DNA from: DASZIT01 sp052143315 | GTDB taxonomy: Bacteria; Actinomycetota; Acidimicrobiia; Acidimicrobiales; RAAP-2 | DNA length: 36,281 bases | NCBI GenBank assembly: GCA_052143315.1 | Contig: JBKQTE010000020.1 | Coordinates: 1 to 36,281 of the forward strand | Reading direction: 5' to 3' | In this document: positions 8,277 to 16,570 of the stretch, piece after piece | How the letters are laid out: the number at the start of each line of letters is the position of its first letter | Position numbering within the stretch: position 1 is the first letter of the stretch | Notes under the pieces: generated by a model | Told to the model about the DNA's origin: nothing | Seen by the model: only the letters and a program-made list of their open reading frames with translations | Database searches by the model: none | Position numbers and translations under genes: made by a program

Positions 8277-9973
8277 GGCGCCGATCCGCCCGCAGCCTCG
8301 CCGCGGTGATCGCCGCGGTGGTCACTGCGCTGGCGCTCGGTCCGCTGCTGTCGGCCCAGCCGGCCGGGGCGGCCAGCCACGCCCTGATCAACGGGTCGGG
8401 GTCGAGCTGGGCGGAGAACGCGGTCAACCAGTGGGTGGCCGACGTCAACTCGGAGGGGATACAGGTCGTCTACAACCCGGACGGCGACGCCCAGGGCCGG
8501 CAGGACTTCGCCAACAAGGTCTCCGACTTCTCGGTCACCTCCGACGGCTACCAGGGGACAGACGCGGTGACCGGGGTCTCCGACACCTCGCAGGGTCGGC
8601 CGTACGCCTACCTGCCCATCGCGGCCGGCGGTACGTCGTTCCCATACCAGATCAAGTTCGACGGCGAGCAGGTGGAGAACCTCCGGCTCTCCGGGGAGAC
8701 CCTGGCGAAGATCTTCACCAACCAGATCACCAACTGGAACGACCCGGAGATCACCAGTGACAACAACGGCCACGCCCTGCCGTCGCTGCCGATCATCCCG
8801 GTGGTGCAGTCGGAGGGCTCGGGGGCCACCGAGCAGCTGACCAGCTACTTCGCCTCCCAGTACCCGAGCATCTGGCAGGCGTTCGCCGGCCAGGCGGGCG
8901 GCACCGAGTACTTCCCCCGCCAGGGCGACCAGATCGCCCAGAACGGCTCCAACGGCGCCATGAACTACGTGGCCTCCAGCTCGGCCAACGGGTCGATCAG
9001 CTACGTCGAGTACTCGTTTGCCCTGAGCGTCAACTACCCGGTGGTCAAGGTCCTCAACAAGGCCGGGTTCTTCACGCTCCCTACCCAGTACAACGTGGCG
9101 GTCGCCCTGGAGGCGGCCCAGATCAACATGGACCCGAGCTCCGCGGACTACCTCCTCCAGAACCTGAGCAACGTCTACACCGACCCCGACCCCCGCACCT
9201 ACCCGCTGTCGTCGTACGTCTACATGATCGAGCCGACGGGGACGGCCACGACCGATACCAGTGAGACGACAGCCAAACGCCAGGCGATCGCCGACTTCTC
9301 CTACTACTCGATCTGCCAGGGCCAGAAGGAGATCGGGCCGATCGGGTACTCGCCTCTGCCGGTGAACCTGGTGGAGGCCGGCTTCGGGCAGATCAACAAG
9401 CTCCAGCTGGCCGACCCTGGCGTCGACCTGACCTCGGAGAACATCGACACCTGCAACAATCCCACCTTCGTGCTCGGCCAGCCGAACGCCAACTACTTGG
9501 CCACCATCGCGCCGTTGCCGCCGGCCTGCGACCAGATGGGCGTCGGCCCGTGCGCCGCCGGTGTGACGCCCAATGGCCTCGGCACCACCCCGAACACCTC
9601 GGGCAGCTATGGGGGGACCACCACAGGGGCCAACGGGTCAGGAGGTACGGCCGGTGCCTCGGGGTCGGGGCCAGGAGGCACGGCCGGAGCCTCGGGAGCC
9701 TCGGGAGCCGCCGGCGCCGCCGGCGCCGGCGCAGCCACGTCGGCCGGCGCGGCGGCGGGGGCCTCTACCGGCCCGGCGAACGGCGCTCCCGGCTCCTCGA
9801 GCTCGACCACCACGACCCAACCGGTCTACGACCCCGTCACCATCTCGAGCATCGACCTCGTGGCGCGACTGGCCACCCTGTGGTGGGCGGCACTTCTGCT
9901 GCTGCTGGCGTTCGCGGTGCCGGTGGTCATCGGGTACCGGAGGGCGAGGCTGCGCCAGCGGGGCGAGCCATGA
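8273..9973 (+). CDS. pstS: PstS-type phosphate-binding protein with C-terminal membrane anchor
   Basis: A 566-residue extracytoplasmic binding protein. The signal peptide (about residues 1-35) has no lipobox cysteine, unlike ordinary Gram-positive PstS. The binding fold shows PstS landmarks: INGSGSSWAENAVNQW, SDFSVTSDGY, LSGETLAKIFTNQITNWND, and SEGSGATEQLTSYF for the anion loop. After the fold comes a Gly/Ala/Ser/Thr-rich linker of about 110 residues, then a transmembrane helix (WWAALLLLLAFAVPVVIGY) and an Arg-rich tail. The ligand loops look compatible with phosphate, but related oxyanions are not excluded. It is the last of the four transport genes and overlaps the following large binding-protein gene by four bases. 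Confidence 0.85.
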   Translation: MRRRSARSLAAVIAAVVTALALGPLLSAQPAGAASHALINGSGSSWAENAVNQWVADVNSEGIQVVYNPDGDAQGRQDFANKVSDFSVTSDGYQGTDAVTGVSDTSQGRPYAYLPIAAGGTSFPYQIKFDGEQVENLRLSGETLAKIFTNQITNWNDPEITSDNNGHALPSLPIIPVVQSEGSGATEQLTSYFASQYPSIWQAFAGQAGGTEYFPRQGDQIAQNGSNGAMNYVASSSANGSISYVEYSFALSVNYPVVKVLNKAGFFTLPTQYNVAVALEAAQINMDPSSADYLLQNLSNVYTDPDPRTYPLSSYVYMIEPTGTATTDTSETTAKRQAIADFSYYSICQGQKEIGPIGYSPLPVNLVEAGFGQINKLQLADPGVDLTSENIDTCNNPTFVLGQPNANYLATIAPLPPACDQMGVGPCAAGVTPNGLGTTPNTSGSYGGTTTGANGSGGTAGASGSGPGGTAGASGASGAAGAAGAGAATSAGAAAGASTGPANGAPGSSSSTTTTQPVYDPVTISSIDLVARLATLWWAALLLLLAFAVPVVIGYRRARLRQRGEP

Positions 9974-12693
9974 CGAAGCTCGGCATCGCCCTGGCTGCGG
10001 CGGTCGGCATCGTGGCCGCGGCCGCCCTGCCCGGCCTCTCGAGCGCCGCGCCGGGTGCTTCGGCTGCGGGGGTCCCGCACGCGTCGGCCACACCGGCCTT
10101 CACCAAGACGGAGACGATCACACGCGACGAGGTGGTCGGCGGCGTCGACAAGGTCGTGGACACCCGGACCGTCACCCTGAATGTCGGCCAGACCACCGAG
10201 CTGAAGGGTCGCCAGGAGATCGCCGTGTCGTGGTCGGGGGCCCATCCGACTGGCGGCGTCGTGGCCGACCAGAATTCGGTCAACGCCCAGGAGGAGGAGT
10301 ACCCCTTCGTCCTCCTGGAGTGCCGGGGGATCGACTCCACCAGCGTCGGTGCCGCCGACCAGCTGAGCCCCGAGACCTGCTGGACCCAGACGTGGACCGA
10401 GCACTACCAGGACAGCATCGGTGACGCCTACCCGCCGTACCGCCTGGACGAGTACGCGACCCCTGCAGGCCGGGCGGCCATCGCCGGTGCACCGTCCCCG
10501 CTTCCTGCCTCGTGCAACGGCTACGAGACGGCACCGACTCAGCACTGGGTGCCCTTCGTGGCCGCCGATGGCACGGCCTACAACGGAGGAAACGGCGGCT
10601 GTGCGGGCGAGCCACCGGAGTCGGACGACGTCGGCGGTTCGGCGCTCCCGAGCAATGAGACATTCGGCGTAACGGGCACCGACGGAGCCGGAAGTGCGAA
10701 CTTTGACGTGCTGACATCGGCCGAGAACGCCTCCCTGGGCTGCTCTCAGACGGTGCCGTGCTCCCTGGTGGCGGTCCCGGTCATGGGGATCAGCTGCGAC
10801 CCCTCGGCTACCTCGCCGACGAAGGACAACGCGCAGTGTGAGGAGACCGGTGCCTTCTCGCCCGGGCAGCTGATGCCGAGCCAGGGAGGAGACGATCTGA
10901 CGGTCAGCGGTTCACTGTGGTGGAGCCCCTCGAACTGGCGCAATCGGATCTCCGTGCCGCTCACCTTCGGCGTACCGCCGGACGCCTGCAGCCTGGTCAC
11001 CAGTGGTCCAAGCCAGGTCATCGACGTCTATGGATCTGAGTTGCTCATCCAGGCAACGGGGCAGTGGGAACCCAACTTCTGCCTCGACAGCGCGGACGGC
11101 TTCTCCTTTGTGCACGTCCAGACCGGCGAGCCCGAGGCGCGGAATCTTGTCGCCACCGGTACCGCCGAGGCGGCCTTCACCAGCTTTGCTCAACCGGGGG
11201 GGTATGGGAAACCGGTGGTCAACGCCCCGGTGGCGTTGACCGGGTTTGCCATCTCGTATGCCATCGACGGTGCCAACGGGCAGCCCTACACCTCCCTGAA
11301 GCTCACCCCGAGGCTCCTGGCCAAGCTGCTGACGGAGTCATACCCGTCCGAACTCTTCATGCAACAGGACGACCCGGCCCTCGCCAACAACCCGATCAAC
11401 ATCACCGAGGACCCCGAATTCCAGGCGCTGAACCCAGGGATCACCGCTAGCACCAACGGGAACACCGAGGCGGCCTCTGAGCTCATGGCGCTCTCCGGCG
11501 ACTCCGATGTCATGGAGGCGCTCACCACTTACATCAACGACGACCCGACCGCCCGAGCCTGGCTGAACGGCACTCCCGACCCGTGGGGCATGGTGGTCAA
11601 CCCGGCGTACAAGGAAATCCAGCTTCCCGTCGACCAGTGGCCTCTGCTCTCGACCTTCGTGCCGACCGCACAGTACGACTCGGACAGTGGCCAGAACAGC
11701 AACAACTGCCTCTACACCGACCCAGTCCCCTATCTCCCGCTGGTGGCCGCACCGCTGGCCACCCTCGAGGACATCAGCGAGGACCTCCAGTACGCTCTGC
11801 CCAACTCGACGACCCAGTGCTCCCAGCCGGTCGCCGATTCGACTGAAGGGGAGAAGCTGGTCACTCGCGGGCGGCAGATAGCCGGCCACCGCTTCATGAT
11901 CGGTGTCACCCCGCTGGCCGACAGCCAACGGTACGGCCTGCAGACGGCTGCCCTTCAGACCACCAGCGGCACCTTCGTGGCGCCCTCGGACGCCTCGCTG
12001 GAGGCGACCGTCCCGCTGCTGAAGCCGGACGCGTCGAGCGGCACCTGGCCCATCCCCTACGACGAGTTCCAGCAGGCGACCGGGGCGACGGCCTATCCCG
12101 GCACCATGCTGGTCTACGCCGCGGTGCCTACCACCGGCCTACCGACCGCCGACGCCAAGGACTACGCCTCGCTGCTGGAGTTCATCGCCACCACCGGCCA
12201 GACGCCCGGCGACGGGGTCGGTCAGCTCCCACCAGGCTACCTCCCGCTGACCGCGGCGAACGGGCTGGGGGCACTGGCCGACTACACCTTGGCCGCCGCT
12301 CTCGACGTCGCCGCCCAGAACGGCCAGGTGCCGTCGGTGACGGGCGTCACGTCGTCCCAGTCGAGCCCGGGCACCTCCACCGGCTCGGGGTCGACGACTT
12401 CGACAACGTCGTCCACCGGTGGCTCGGAGCCCGTGGCCGGCGGCCAGTACTCGGTGGGCTCGACGGGCTCCGGCTCGACCTCGGCCGGTAAGACGTCGGC
12501 CGGGCCCGACCACACGACCGACCGCAAGCCCCCCCGCCGGCAGTCCCCGGGCCTGTTCCAACTCGGCCGCACGATGAGCGCCATGCTGTGGACCGGTGAT
12601 GCCCTGTTGGTGCTGCTCCTCGGGTTCGGGCTGCTCGGAGCGCTGGCGATCCCGGCGGTGTACCTCGAGGGGCGCAGGCGCGGGCGATGGTGA
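9970..12693 (+). CDS. Very large PstS-like membrane-anchored binding protein
   Basis: A 907-residue exported protein whose ATG overlaps the pstS stop. It has a signal peptide (about 1-35) and then a unique N-terminal region of roughly 400 residues with several cysteines. A PstS-like section follows (about 415-530), with LTGFAISYAI, LKLTPRLLAKLLTESYP and NPINITEDPEFQALNPGI, closely matching the hinge region of phosphate-binding proteins. The C-terminus has a Ser/Thr/Gly linker, a transmembrane helix (about residues 870-895) and an Arg-rich tail. It looks like a second, much enlarged solute-binding subunit of the same transporter, or a surface receptor derived from one. The cysteine-rich front half was not recognised. 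Confidence 0.7.
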   Translation: MTKLGIALAAAVGIVAAAALPGLSSAAPGASAAGVPHASATPAFTKTETITRDEVVGGVDKVVDTRTVTLNVGQTTELKGRQEIAVSWSGAHPTGGVVADQNSVNAQEEEYPFVLLECRGIDSTSVGAADQLSPETCWTQTWTEHYQDSIGDAYPPYRLDEYATPAGRAAIAGAPSPLPASCNGYETAPTQHWVPFVAADGTAYNGGNGGCAGEPPESDDVGGSALPSNETFGVTGTDGAGSANFDVLTSAENASLGCSQTVPCSLVAVPVMGISCDPSATSPTKDNAQCEETGAFSPGQLMPSQGGDDLTVSGSLWWSPSNWRNRISVPLTFGVPPDACSLVTSGPSQVIDVYGSELLIQATGQWEPNFCLDSADGFSFVHVQTGEPEARNLVATGTAEAAFTSFAQPGGYGKPVVNAPVALTGFAISYAIDGANGQPYTSLKLTPRLLAKLLTESYPSELFMQQDDPALANNPINITEDPEFQALNPGITASTNGNTEAASELMALSGDSDVMEALTTYINDDPTARAWLNGTPDPWGMVVNPAYKEIQLPVDQWPLLSTFVPTAQYDSDSGQNSNNCLYTDPVPYLPLVAAPLATLEDISEDLQYALPNSTTQCSQPVADSTEGEKLVTRGRQIAGHRFMIGVTPLADSQRYGLQTAALQTTSGTFVAPSDASLEATVPLLKPDASSGTWPIPYDEFQQATGATAYPGTMLVYAAVPTTGLPTADAKDYASLLEFIATTGQTPGDGVGQLPPGYLPLTAANGLGALADYTLAAALDVAAQNGQVPSVTGVTSSQSSPGTSTGSGSTTSTTSSTGGSEPVAGGQYSVGSTGSGSTSAGKTSAGPDHTTDRKPPRRQSPGLFQLGRTMSAMLWTGDALLVLLLGFGLLGALAIPAVYLEGRRRGRW

Positions 12694-13673
12694 CTACCGC
12701 CCTCCGCGCCCCGGTGGCCTCGCCCACCCCGACGGCGGCACCCGCGCCACCCGAGGCGGTCCGCCGAACGCCGCCGCCGGTCGGGGCGGATACACCGGTG
12801 ACGCCGGGCCTCCGGAGCGGCCCACCGGCCCTCGGCCCGGTGGTGATCGCGCTGGCCGTGGTCATGACGGCCAGCGTCATCGCCGCCTTCTTCGGCGTCT
12901 TCGCCTTCGGCCTCGCCGGTCTCCAGGAGCAGCGCAGCCAGCACCAGCTCTACGCCGAGTTCCGGGGGCTCCTCGATCCGGCCAGCCCCAAGGCGCCCAG
13001 CATCGGCGGGAAGATCCCCACCGGCACGCCGGTAGCCCTGTTCACCGCCCCCCAGGCCGGTCTCCACAACGTGGTGGTCGTCGAGGGCACCTCGTCCGGC
13101 ACGCTGCTCAGCGGTCCGGGTCACCTGCCCGACACACCGCTCCCCGGCCAGGCCGGCAACGCCGTGCTGCTGGGCAAGAGCGCCACCGCCGGCGCCCCCT
13201 TCGCCGGCATCACCCGGCTCCACCGGGGCGACGTCGTCACCGTGCGGACGGGCCAGGGCAACTTCCGCTACACCGTCCAAGGACAGGTATCCGCCGGCAG
13301 CCGCCTGCCGACCATCCCCCGGGACAGCGGTCTGCTGACCCTGGTCACTTCGGCCGGCTCGGGCCGGCTCGGGCGCCTGGCCTCCGACCACCTGGTGTTC
13401 GTGGACGCCAAGCTGCAGGGGACGGCGTTGGTCGTCCCCCACGACCAGCCCACCACCGTGGCGCCCCAGGAGCTCCCCGGACACAACGACCCGTCCGCCT
13501 GGCCGTGGGTGGGCTTCTGGCTGCTCCTGTTGGCGGCCGGCAGCGCGACCACCTGGTGGCTCTGGTCCCGCTGGGGGATCCTCCAGACCTGGCTGGTTGG
13601 TGCGCCGGTGCTGTTCGCCATCCTGTGGGGGCTCAGCGACGAGGCGATGCGCCTGCTCCCCAACGTCTACTGA
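12687..13673 (+). CDS. Sortase-fold protein lacking catalytic His and Cys (pseudosortase)
   Basis: A 328-residue membrane protein. After a Pro-rich N-terminus and a transmembrane helix (about 51-75) comes a sortase beta-barrel (about 108-245). It shows the family landmarks GPGHLPDTPLPGQAGNAVLLG, APFAGITRLHRGDVVTV and LTLVTS. Sortases have His after the LxG strand (GHRTT) and Cys in TLxTC; here these are Lys164 and Ser222, while an arginine (Arg227 or Arg230) remains. Two further transmembrane helices end the protein. Transpeptidation by the normal mechanism is therefore not expected, and no LPXTG substrate is seen nearby. A scaffold or peptide-recognition role is inferred. It overlaps the upstream gene by seven bases; GTG at 12690 would give the four-base overlap common in this operon. 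Confidence 0.75.
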   Translation: MVTTALRAPVASPTPTAAPAPPEAVRRTPPPVGADTPVTPGLRSGPPALGPVVIALAVVMTASVIAAFFGVFAFGLAGLQEQRSQHQLYAEFRGLLDPASPKAPSIGGKIPTGTPVALFTAPQAGLHNVVVVEGTSSGTLLSGPGHLPDTPLPGQAGNAVLLGKSATAGAPFAGITRLHRGDVVTVRTGQGNFRYTVQGQVSAGSRLPTIPRDSGLLTLVTSAGSGRLGRLASDHLVFVDAKLQGTALVVPHDQPTTVAPQELPGHNDPSAWPWVGFWLLLLAAGSATTWWLWSRWGILQTWLVGAPVLFAILWGLSDEAMRLLPNVY

Positions 13674-13728
13674 GGGCCACCGTCCCGCCGCCGGGGCCCG
13701 GCGATCGCCTTTAGCATCGGCGGTCACC

Positions 13729-14532
13729 ATGACCGACCCTTCCGGGATCCCGGGCCCTGCTCCGCCACGGTCGGAGCGCCGAGGCCACCGCCGGCGGGCC
13801 GCACTCGGTCGCCTGGCGGTGGCGGCGGTCCTGGTGGCCGCGGTGGTCGGGGCGTTCGCCTGGTCCGGTGGCTCCGACCGACGGACCCCGTCGGCGGCGG
13901 GCCACGGAGCGACCTCGATCCCGGCGGGCGTCCGGCCGACGACCACCGCGCCTCCACCGACCACCACCGTCCCGCCGACGACCACCACGACCACCGTCGA
14001 CCCGGGCACGCTTCCCCAGACGAGCCAGCTTCCGACCACGGCCGACCCCGCCTTCGCCGCCTCCATGGCGGCCTTGTGGAGCGGGATCGTGACCGACGAC
14101 GTCCAGACGGCCATGCCGGCCTTCTTCCCTGAGGGCGCCTACGTCCAGCTGAAGGAGATCTCCGGGGTGGCCGAGGACTACACCGACCGTCTGGCCGCCG
14201 AGTACGGGCTCGACGTCACGGCCGCCCACCAGCTGCTGGGGGCCGATCCGACCACCGCCCGGTTCGTCGGCGTCACGGTCGACGCCTCCTACGCCCACTG
14301 GGTGCCGCCCGGGGTGTGCGACAACGGCATCGGCTACTACGAGGTGCCGAACTCACGCGTCGTCTACACCGTCGGCGTTCAGACCTCCTCCTTCGGCATC
14401 GCCTCGATGATCTCGTGGCGCGGGGAGTGGTACGTGGTCCACCTGGGTGCCATCCTGCGGTCGGGGAGCGGTGGCGAGGTGGACGATCCCCAGTCCGGCC
14501 CCGGGGCCCCCGCCTACTCCGGCACGTGTTGA
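13729..14532 (+). CDS. Membrane-anchored hypothetical protein with Thr/Pro linker
   Basis: A 267-residue protein with a basic cytoplasmic N-terminus, one transmembrane helix (about residues 27-45), a Thr/Pro-rich stalk (about 65-100) and a C-terminal extracytoplasmic domain of about 165 residues with two cysteines. The domain begins AFAASMAALWSGIVTDD and contains a GEWYVVHLG segment, broadly like NTF2-like or conserved secreted actinobacterial domains, but no family was recognised. It lies 55 bases after the pseudosortase with its own TAGCAT hexamer at 13712-13717, giving a leader of only a few bases, so it may be separately transcribed. The gene ends facing the minus-strand lipoprotein gene. 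Confidence 0.7.
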   Translation: MTDPSGIPGPAPPRSERRGHRRRAALGRLAVAAVLVAAVVGAFAWSGGSDRRTPSAAGHGATSIPAGVRPTTTAPPPTTTVPPTTTTTTVDPGTLPQTSQLPTTADPAFAASMAALWSGIVTDDVQTAMPAFFPEGAYVQLKEISGVAEDYTDRLAAEYGLDVTAAHQLLGADPTTARFVGVTVDASYAHWVPPGVCDNGIGYYEVPNSRVVYTVGVQTSSFGIASMISWRGEWYVVHLGAILRSGSGGEVDDPQSGPGAPAYSGTC

Positions 14533-14577
14533 TGCTCCCGCCGGCGCCCGGCCCGAATGGACCCGACGCCTTGCCGG

Positions 14578-16071
14578 TCAGGTCCTGAACGCGCTCCAGA
14601 CGAGCGCGGACACACCGTTGACGGTGTCGATGCCGTACTGCTCCGACACGTTTCCGTTCGTGAGCACGGCGATCAGGTAGTCACGGCCGGCACCGCTGAC
14701 CCAGCCGGTGGTGTTGATCTGCCACCCGTCGATGACGGCGAACCCGTTCTTGAGCGCCACCGTCACTCCCGGTGGCACACCACCCGTCGCCCCCCAGTCC
14801 TGGGAAGGGGCGATGTGCTCCATGAGGTCGAGGACGTAGGCCCGAGACGCATCCGTGAGCAGCGGGTTGGGCTCCACCAGTGTCCGGATCATGGCGAGCC
14901 GGTCGAGTGCCGTGGTGGTCGTGGTTCCCCAGACGCCATCGGTGGCCGGCACGGTCGAGGTCATACCGGCTTCCTGTTCGAAGGCGCCGACGGCACCGGG
15001 CCCGAGGCGCGTCCACAGCGTGTCGGCCGCGCTGTCCAGGCTCTCCTCGATCATCGGGACCGCCAGGCTCTGCTCCTCGGGCGTGAGCGGGCGCCCGGCG
15101 GCCTGGGCCTGCACCAGCAGGGTGCCCAGGATGTCGACCTTCAGCGTGCTCGCCGTGTTCTCGACCACTCCGGGCCGGAACTGGTAGATCTGACCCGTCG
15201 AAAGGTCCTCCACGGCCACGGTCACGTTGTCGGCCCGTCCGGCGACATAGGCGGCGATCGCCGGGATCATCTGCGTCAGCGGATCGGCGCCGTAGGCGAT
15301 CCAGTATCCACCTGGCCGACCGGCGATACCGACGGCGAGAGCGTGCTTCGGCGTGCCCCCGTCGGATCCCTCGAACGGGGCGTCCCCGAAGGCGAAGACC
15401 CCGCCGTCGGCGGCGGCCAGCCAGTAGCCGCGCCCGTCGGGGGACGCGGCCACGCCGACCACCGGGTCGCTGAGGGGGGTGCCGCCCATCGAACCCTCGA
15501 ACGGTGCGTCCCCGAAGGCGAAGATCCCGCCGTCCGACGCCGTCATCCAGTAGCCGCGGCCGGTGGGGGTGGCGGCCATCCCGACGATCGGTTGGTTGAG
15601 CGGACGGCCGCCCATGGAGCCGGCGAACACGGCGTCGCCGTAGGCGAACACGCCCCCGTCGGAGGCCACCAGCCAGTAGCCGCCGCCGTCAGGCGTGGCA
15701 GCCATTCCCACCACCGGTGCGTTCAGGTGGGTCCCGCCCGTGGATCCCTCGAAGGCCGCGTCCCCGTAGGCGAAGATGCCGCCGTCCGCGGCCACCACCC
15801 AGTACCCGAGTCCGTCCGGCGTGGCCGCCGTCCCCACGACGGGAGCGGCCAGACCGTTGAGCGTCGTCCCCGGCACAGCCGCGGCGGCACCGAACGCGGT
15901 GACGGTATCTGGGCCGGGGGTGCCGGACTCGACGTGCCCGGCCAGGGGATAGGCCGACGACGCCGGCACATCGCTCGTGGTCGCCATGCCGCAGCTGACT
16001 ACCAGGACGACCACGCCGATGGCCGGCGCCACCGCCCGACGTCGGCGCGGTGGGCGGCGCAAGGACTTCAC
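14578..16071 (-). CDS. GYWLV-repeat lipoprotein with class A beta-lactamase-like serine hydrolase domain
   Basis: A 497-residue exported protein. The basic N-terminus and hydrophobic segment end in VVSC, a plausible lipobox with Cys27. Four GYW(L/V/M)xA(S/A)DGGxFA(Y/F)GDA repeats occupy about residues 88-250. The C-terminal half (about 265-497) looks like a class A beta-lactamase or D-Ala-D-Ala carboxypeptidase-type domain: Ser308-Thr-Leu-Lys311 fits SxxK, Ser344-Leu-Asp fits the SDN position loosely, WGTTTTTALDRLA resembles the class A helix, and Lys441-Asn-Gly fits KTG. Substrate is unknown; cell-wall peptide or ester hydrolysis is possible. The GTG at 16071 lies six bases after TAGATT on the minus strand, suggesting a leaderless transcript. 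Confidence 0.8.
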   Translation of the reverse strand: MKSLRRPPRRRRAVAPAIGVVVLVVSCGMATTSDVPASSAYPLAGHVESGTPGPDTVTAFGAAAAVPGTTLNGLAAPVVGTAATPDGLGYWVVAADGGIFAYGDAAFEGSTGGTHLNAPVVGMAATPDGGGYWLVASDGGVFAYGDAVFAGSMGGRPLNQPIVGMAATPTGRGYWMTASDGGIFAFGDAPFEGSMGGTPLSDPVVGVAASPDGRGYWLAAADGGVFAFGDAPFEGSDGGTPKHALAVGIAGRPGGYWIAYGADPLTQMIPAIAAYVAGRADNVTVAVEDLSTGQIYQFRPGVVENTASTLKVDILGTLLVQAQAAGRPLTPEEQSLAVPMIEESLDSAADTLWTRLGPGAVGAFEQEAGMTSTVPATDGVWGTTTTTALDRLAMIRTLVEPNPLLTDASRAYVLDLMEHIAPSQDWGATGGVPPGVTVALKNGFAVIDGWQINTTGWVSGAGRDYLIAVLTNGNVSEQYGIDTVNGVSALVWSAFRT

Positions 16072-16077
16072 GTCCCA

Positions 16078-16083
16078 AATCTA
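16078..16083 (-). promoter_or_regulatory. -10 element of a likely leaderless promoter
   Basis: Read on the minus strand, TAGATT is followed by six bases and then the GTG start of the serine hydrolase gene. This matches the TAnnnT spacing of actinobacterial leaderless transcripts, and no Shine-Dalgarno site is seen. Confidence 0.4.
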
Positions 16084-16160
16084 CCGGCAGGGCATCGCCA
16101 CGAAACGGGCTCCATTCGGACCCGACCTGCCCAGGCGGTGCTGATGGTGCCGCGCAAGGT

Positions 16161-16388
16161 TCAGTTGCGACGCAGCTCTCTGACGGCATCGACGTGTCTG
16201 GTCCGCGACTGCGTGATGAGCCACTCACTGCAACGGGCCAACCGACGCTCATCCGGAACGTGGTGCACTCCCACCGGACTGTCGGTCGCCGCACCGCATC
16301 GCCGGCAGATGGACATCCGCCCGTTTGTCTCAGGAGCATGATGCTCATCGAGCTGCGTGCCTACATACGAAACTTCGGGTGGGACCAT
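16161..16388 (-). CDS. Small hypothetical protein with CxxC motif
   Basis: A possible 75-residue protein. An ATG at 16388 is preceded by GGAGG at a short three-base distance. The core reads MSICRRCGAATDSP and later HHVPDERRLARC, giving a CxxC pair plus histidines and a further Cys that could form a small zinc site. The second half is basic and helical. No family was recognised. It lies between the serine hydrolase gene and the island edge, where a competing open frame exists on the plus strand, so this is a tentative call. Confidence 0.35.
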   Translation of the reverse strand: MVPPEVSYVGTQLDEHHAPETNGRMSICRRCGAATDSPVGVHHVPDERRLARCSEWLITQSRTRHVDAVRELRRN

Positions 16389-16503
16389 GATCCTCCGATC
16401 ACCGGGCGCTCGCGGTTGCAGCTGACGCCGAGTCGGAAGGACCGCATCTGACGCGATGTGAGCCAGATCGCCCTTCGCTCCACCCTACGCCCTCACGGTC
16501 GAT

Positions 16504-16553
16504 CCACCGGGCCTGCCCCACCGGGCCTGCCCCACCGGGCCTGCCGCACCGGG
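16504..16553. repeat. 14-base tandem repeat (3.5 copies)
   Basis: Three exact copies of CCACCGGGCCTGCC (16504-16545) are followed by a partial copy GCACCGGG. The array sits just outside the left island repeat. No coding role is apparent. Confidence 0.85.
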
Positions 16554-16570
16554 TTCGAACCCCAGACGCG

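Noticed and set aside
98..13673. LPXTG sorting signals in the surface proteins
   Set aside because: All anchors are plain transmembrane helices with Arg-rich tails. The LPQTS in the 13729-14532 protein lies in a linker with no following helix.
12282..14114. 610-codon minus-strand frame under the pseudosortase
   Set aside because: Low-complexity Arg/Gly/Ala-rich shadow frame without motifs. The plus-strand genes have signal peptides, helices and domain motifs.
16535..16560. T-arm-like GGGTTCGAACCCC as a second tRNA remnant
   Set aside because: The flanking bases do not form a proper T-stem, and no acceptor or anticodon arm is nearby. It is probably chance palindromy.
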